Assembly (NCBI GenBank): GCA_008477525.1
Contig: SPDT01000007.1
Location: forward strand, 5,146,001-5,210,000
Reading direction: 5' to 3'
DNA: 64,000 nucleotides
From: Hypomyces perniciosus
Lineage: Eukaryota; Ascomycota; Sordariomycetes; Hypocreales; Hypocreaceae
Position 1 is the stretch's first letter. Each line of letters begins with the position of its first letter. The notes below the pieces were generated by a model, which worked only from the letters and a program-made list of their open reading frames with translations, had not been told where the DNA came from and did no database searches. Both the position numbers and the translations under genes were made by a program. Positions 58,706-64,000 of the stretch are shown here, one piece after another.

Positions 58706-60072
58706 GATGGGCACACCCTTTCCCTTCTCTTTTATGCTAGTTAAGTGGTGCGCTCCAGCAGGTAGAATCGATCGATAAGAGAGGTCGAGAGTTATTTTCC
58801 GAACAATGAGCGTGGGTAGTTAGCGAGAGGGAGTATGATATTGAGGAGAGGAAAAGGAAATATGGAACTTTTTAATACTCTGTATTTTATTGGGGAATGT
58901 CGGCGATAAGCGCGATAAGTACCCCCTCGGCAGTCGTTCAGCGTTAAGCTTACTTGCCAGGTGGTGTTTCAGCTGCTCAGCTCACACTATTATTGGTTCG
59001 TATAGGGCGTGGCTTTGGAAATCATTCAGCATAAGGCGTAGTTTTGGAAATTACTATTCGCTGGTGGGCGTTGTTTTGGATGCTATTCAAGCCACCCATC
59101 ATCCATAGTACTATGCGCATGGCTTTTAGCAGAGCCAAGACATTGACACATGGCTAGTTTTTGCTTATTCGGCACTTCCTCACCGGCTGATCGGCGTATC
59201 ATTGGTTTTTGATGGGGTTTTGGGTCCGTGATTTACGCCTTATGTGCCGGTCCTCCGATTTTTAACAGAACCCGTTCGTTGCTACCCCTGCTCTATGTAA
59301 CAGGACGGTGTTGGAAGAACAGCACGCAATGGATGACCCTTGTCTCTCATGGAAGCCTCACGAAATCCTTGAGGCAGTATGTTACATTGTGGCTCGAGAA
59401 AAAGTCAATACTACCTACATAATTGCACCGACATGAATGTGAGACTTGGTCAAAGCTGTGAATATCTCTGACCTAGCTGCGTTACACTCGGTCCGACAAG
59501 ACCATGCTTACAACCATTCGGGCCGGTCCTGTACCAACGTCTTTTTGTGCCCGCCAAACAGTTCCACATATTCTTATTAGTATGCTTATTACCCTAGATA
59601 CTAGATAATTTACAGTAGTAACCCTAAATACAACTCTAGTCTCTCTACAGAGTAATTGAAGCCCTGATACCCAGGAGCCTTATGCAGCGTAATCTCTTCG
59701 TCTTCGACCCACGGTTGTAAGAGCCTCATCGACTTGTTCTCGGGCCGGCTTTCAGGGCCATGTTGTTTTTTCGGTCAGCCAGTTTGTGTATGGCAGCCCT
59801 CTTGGCATCTCGATTCTTCGCGCGTGCAGGCTAAAAGGGCCTTTTCCTGCATCTAGGTGGTGAATACTCTGGTTGAGGCCTTGTCTTCCTCCATCTATTA
59901 CCATTGGGACATCACCCTCTTCCACTTCAGTGCTTCGGCTTCGATGTGCCATCGTGAATAGAGTAATTCGGCCCCGGAAAGTTCGATTTTAGACGATTTC
60001 GGGAGCGTATAGCAAAGTGTTGTGGACTCTTTCACAACGTTCTACATAACCTATCCGTACCTATAAATCCTT
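58706..60072. other. Intergenic region with imperfect 30-bp repeats
   Basis: 1.4 kb between two minus-strand genes. It holds three imperfect repeats at 59006-59095 (separate entry). Small frames such as 59752-59952 (-) are not convincing genes. Confidence 0.5.
59006..59095 (+). repeat. Three imperfect tandem repeats of about 30 bp
   Basis: Units start near 59006, 59035 and 59067 and share GGCGT, TTTTGGAAAT and an ATTC core. Spacing is 29 and 32 bp. Confidence 0.7.
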
Positions 60073-62075
60073 CTAGCATTTAAGCATAACCCCCTTTCGT
60101 TTCTCCGACTCCCGAATCTCAAACATGATCTGAATACCCACAAACAGACATGAACACGCAGTGAGAACGAAGATAAATCCTAAGCGATGAGTTAGTATAT
60201 CAAGGGGTTCATAGAGAGGACTAGCAATGACTTACCTGACCAGTCATGCAAGATACTCCTAACAATGCTCTCCAACCCATCCAGACCCACCGCGAAACCA
60301 ACCAAATTGGCAGAAATCATCATGAGCACATTTCCTACCGCACCAGCGCAGCATAGCATGCGATATGCCGTAGCTCGGCTCTCCCATTTCCTCTTCGGAA
60401 ACAGGTAGCTCGCTGTCCACTCTGGCACCATGAAGATGACAATGAGCCAGCCCCAAATAAGCAGTCTCAGCTTGATGTCATGCCACAGGGCAACAAACGT
60501 AAAGACGAGCAAATATGTCACAATCGATTTAGCTACTTCTTTCCAGTTGCGGAAAGATGAGCCACCAAGTGGGACGTAAATATATCGGATAAGCCAACGG
60601 TTGTACGACCTGTGCCAGGCGCGCCAGAACAGCTGCGTGCTGTAGTTGTTGCTCACGCATCGGACCATGTTCTCTGGAGGGTCGATGCCGTCAACGAGCG
60701 CCCAGAGACGGAACAGACGCCAGGGGAGGAGCAGCTTCAGCCAGATGATGTGGAGGTTGAAGAAAGACAGGAGACTCAACTGGGCGGCCGTGTAGTCACT
60801 CCACACAGGGGCCGCCATGCTGATTGCGCCAACATAGTCATAGTGCAGAACAAGTTCCATGGAGAGGAGGACGAGCAAAAACCGGACAGCGTAGCGAATC
60901 GTGCGAGGCCGCTCAATGCTAGCCGCGCGATATTTCAGCTGGGCGATGTAATCATTGAAAGTCAAAATCGGGCCTGCCAGGTACAGCGGCGCGTACAGAG
61001 CGTATCCCAAATAGTTGCGGAACGAGAAATCTCTAACATCGGCTGGAATACTAATCCGGTCACGCTCAGAGAGGCTGGCTGGGTCTAATCCCTTCTTCTT
61101 TGACATATTAGACTGCAGCCAAGAAAACATGGCGAGTTGGAATTACTTACGTCCAATGTGTTAACGTTGCGCTTATCGATGCTCCAGTAATAGTCCAGGT
61201 TGAAGCTAATGAGTCGCAAGATGGTGATGTTGAACAGAACATCCCAGCGAGACAAGATGCCTCCGTAACTGTCAAGCCACGCACCCCAATGCGCCAATGG
61301 CCCCCAAGGCGGGCCGACGAAGTTGGCAAGGACCCTGAAACGATATCCCTCGGTCAGCTCATTGGCGAATAGCGTGCAGATGTTGAATATCCATGTTACC
61401 ACAGGCATATAGCGCCGCGGAAGCTTGGTCGCAATCTGGTAGTTGATGTAGAGGATCGTGAGGACCTTGAAAGCCGAGATGCCGTGGAGTATAATAATGA
61501 ACAAGATGGCAAACGCAAAATCAAAGGAGACTCGCTGTTCCAGCCTGACGGAACCTCCAGAGTCCCTTCTTGATGGTTTGTAAACTGCCTCCCATGCCTT
61601 TCTCAAAAGAGGGTGGAATATCAAGAGGGATGTCATAACAGGGAGGTTTCTTCGAAACGTATTGTACTGTGCATCGGAAATATCGACCTTTCGCCCGGGG
61701 ATCCATCCTTCAGACAGAAATCTCTCGTACTTGTCGTATCGTGGATCAGAAGCTATCAAATACTGTCAGGAATTGGACCTTATGCGCTGGACCCCAGCAG
61801 CGAATTGGGGACCACATACGTCTCGAGACATCATAAGCAATCCAAAACATATACGGAACCACAACCACAAAGATGACATAGTAGAGATAAAATTCGGGCG
61901 TGCGCCATTTTGACGGCTGGCCCCTTCCCTGGGCCTTATGCGCAGCCTCTCTGAAAGCGACGGGGTCGTCACGCGCGTCGATGACAGTCTGATAGGGCAC
62001 CGAGGATGAGTTGGTGAAGCGGGTGTCGAGGGTGTCAAGGTCATAGACCTTGCGGAGGTAGGATATCGGGCCCAT
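60073..62075 (-). CDS. GUP1: GUP1-type membrane-bound O-acyltransferase (MBOAT)
   Basis: Four exons: 62075-61820, 61752-61151, 61112-60236, 60179-60073; 613 aa. The small last exon (35 aa) is reached through a 56-nt intron with ACTAAC and TTAG. In yeast, Gup1 remodels GPI-anchor lipids in the ER by O-acylation and was first named for glycerol uptake. The protein has about ten hydrophobic spans. The MBOAT core is clear: [20 protein letters not shown] with His453, [11 protein letters not shown], and the catalytic-type His497 in [12 protein letters not shown]. The N-terminal region [24 protein letters not shown] sequence (here [17 protein letters not shown]) is typical of Gup1. It ends [15 protein letters not shown]. 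Intron 2 is only 38 nt; the frame and conserved flanks still support it. Confidence 0.93.
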
Positions 62076-63870
62076 GGCAGTTGGATCTGGGTCCCTGTGC
62101 TGTATGGTCTCAGCGCATGTTGATTGGGTAGATTGGGGTGGGCGAGCGGTTCGTTTCAGCCGATGAGGGTTGGCAAATGCAGCACAGCTTGTATCCAGAC
62201 AGATAGAGGTTGGATTTGTGTCAATGTGTCTAGACTCCTACCTCTAGTGGTGAGGCTGAGCGGGAGGATGGTGGGGCCGTGGGAGTGACCCCTGAATCTT
62301 TAATTGACATGGGCCGAGGCTGCCCCACGATTGTACAGTGTAAAGTTCATAATCGCATTTCTGAGACTGTGTTATGGGTTTTGCTTCGTGCAGACACTAC
62401 GAGTAGTAGCAGCTTACCTACCCTACACTAATCAACTGGCCTAGCCAATAAATGAAGCAAGGCTCGTATTTTCTCCCGTGAATGACACAAATGTTGGTTT
62501 CTCATTGGGTCGGACTCTGGGGTTTTGTTCATCTAGTACTGTATGTGGCTTGGCCATCAGGATCAACACCTTTCGTGTTATGTACTGCTACCATAAATAA
62601 GCTCCTTAGGCGGCCACAGTCACCAGACCTGCGGAGTCTGTAAAACCTTGATAGAAAATCCGCTGTGACCAAAGAAGCACTTATATCCGTGCTGGGAAAC
62701 TCTTTAACCAAAGTAGGCCTGTCTTGCGCTGAACAAGCTGCCAGGGGCTCCGGATAGGACGTCATCCCACCCAAGTCTCGTCCACAAACCCCTTGCGTGA
62801 GAAGATACATAGTGCTTGTGTACGGAGTACATGAGCCGCACCAGAAATCATAGTGGTATATGCACCTACAGACACTAGGTAGGAATATATTGAACGCAAC
62901 CCTTGTAATACTGCCCAAGGGATTCTGGATACCATCAACGGCGATAAGAAGCGTCGCGGCCGACCGGAATTGGTGTGGTATCCTATAACCGACGCGAAGT
63001 CTTGTGAGGGGGATCAACTATCTCAGGAATCATGAGCAACCAACAGTTGATAGACTCTGCAGCAAATAAGAACACAGCCTATTGGCAGAATCCCGAAGGC
63101 TACGGGTCTGCCGAACCTAGCAAGGCAGCAAGATGACCAGGCAGTTCGTAAAAACGATGCGTTGGCAAAATGCAGCCATCCATAATGGCTTGTTTGACGT
63201 GCCTTCAGATTGTACATACATCTGATAAGCTTCCCCGGTTGGCGTCTGGCCACTGATGGCCACACACCGTAATATATATTATTGCATGAGCTAATTTGTA
63301 TGTTGCCTTGCCGCCTCCAAGTTGCAGCTGGACCAGCGACTGGCCTATCGGCTATAAACCAAAAATGCAAAGCGGCATATTGACGAAATAGCAAACTCTC
63401 TCTGCCTGCTAGATAGCCAATGCCAGCTTGCAGTACAATCTCTTCTTCATATCTCACCAAGACGACGCGGGGTTTTGTCAATAAATGAGAGGGTTTGTTA
63501 TACATCCCCTGGGACGTGTCGAGCGGCGGCCCGCATGTCGTGACACGGCTGGCTGCCCAATGTCCTTCAATATTTCAAGGTTTCTGGAGTAAGCCAAGCC
63601 ACAAATGTGCGGTTGCAGGAAGCAAGGCTCCAGGTGTAAAAAAAAGCATCCATAGAAGGTTTGCTCAGGCACTGCGTAGGGCGTGCCACGTCGCGAACCT
63701 GAGCTTGAAGCGTTGTAAACACTTCTCGCCAACAACCCACCTCGTGCGGTTTCTTTCCCTCGACGGAACACGCACAGAGCTCCTACAGCACCGTCAGCTA
63801 CGACAGACCTGTCCCTACCTATAGAATTTCTCTGCAAAGAGTTGAGATCTGGAAGAGAGCTACACCAGTC
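62076..63870. other. Intergenic region at the right end
   Basis: 1.8 kb with three overlapping minus-strand open frames (62529-63017, 63023-63505, 63478-63837). None resembles a family, shows splice-supported extension or looks compositionally coding. One TACGGAGTAC motif lies at 62822-62831. Nothing else is seen. Confidence 0.45.
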
Positions 63871-64000
63871 ATGTGTGAGGTCAGGCTGTCTGTTTGCACC
63901 TACTGCACGAAAATCTTTTCGGTCCAGATGAACTACTGCGACCCCATCAAAACGGTTCTGAGGGTCACAGACAGCAGCCCTTTCGAAGTGAATTCTTTTA
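63871..64000 (+). CDS. Possible start of a Cys-rich protein cut by the window edge
   Basis: An ATG at 63871 opens a frame that runs to the last base without a stop (43 codons). It begins MCEVRLSVCTYCTKIFSVQM and continues NYCDP. The early Cys pattern (C-x5-C-x2-C) recalls short Cys-rich N-termini of many small fungal proteins. Length is too short to decide; chance is a real alternative. Confidence 0.3.
   Translation, partial: MCEVRLSVCTYCTKIFSVQMNYCDPIKTVLRVTDSSPFEVNSF

Noticed and set aside
62529..63837. Three consecutive minus-strand frames at the right end
   Set aside because: No conserved motif, no splice sites joining them sensibly, and composition typical of non-coding DNA.

Overview
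The window is nuclear DNA from a filamentous ascomycete. The genes are compact, with one to seven short spliceosomal introns (about 50-100 nt) that carry GTAAGT-like donors, CTAAC/CTGAC branch sites and CAG/TAG acceptors. The proteins match Pezizomycotina families. A Sordariomycete, perhaps in Hypocreales, is my best guess, but the sequence alone does not fix the genus. Exons were assembled by hand from splice motifs and reading-frame continuity, and every multi-exon model closes in frame except two: the WDR89-like gene, which has two breaks, and the Mtm1-like carrier, which has one.

Layout. 0-16 kb is a co-oriented block of chromatin and transcription genes: an IQ-motif protein cut by the window edge, a SAS4-domain protein, TAF2 and SIN3. 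At 16.7-22.4 kb ERG10 (acetoacetyl-CoA thiolase) and SNU114 (U5 snRNP GTPase) diverge from a shared 1.1-kb promoter region. CIA2 (cytosolic Fe-S targeting) lies at 24.2-25.2 kb. A 5-kb stretch without recognisable genes leads to a Zn2Cys6 transcription factor at 30.2-33.4 kb, followed by a 2.9-kb repeat-rich gap. 36.3-45.6 kb holds a PD-(D/E)XK nuclease-like protein, a mitochondrial membrane protein, a thioredoxin-fold protein, a maltose O-acetyltransferase, a transposase relic, an initiator tRNA gene, a 2OG-Fe(II) oxygenase and an FRG1 homologue. 45.7-62.1 kb holds a WDR89-like WD protein, an Mtm1/SLC25A39-type carrier, a Pof7/FBXO9-type F-box protein, a large conserved fungal protein, a FAR-17a/AIG1-like membrane protein and GUP1. 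Most genes are housekeeping genes with independent jobs. I see no secondary-metabolite cluster or other coherent accessory pathway.

Most notable observation. The initiator tRNA-Met gene at 42.46-42.59 kb is interrupted in its variable loop, not at the canonical 37/38 site, by a 54-nt insert. The insert has every hallmark of the spliceosomal introns in neighbouring protein genes (GTAAGC donor, ACTAAC branch site, CAG acceptor). Removing it restores a complete initiator tRNA with all the usual identity features. Other points are an internally deleted Tc1/mariner-like transposase relic just upstream of the tRNA; three single-base homopolymer frame breaks in two neighbouring genes; a dispersed TACGGAGTA intergenic motif; a near-identical 16-bp E-box element upstream of SIN3 and SNU114; and an 18-bp minisatellite encoding a hexapeptide tail in TAF2.
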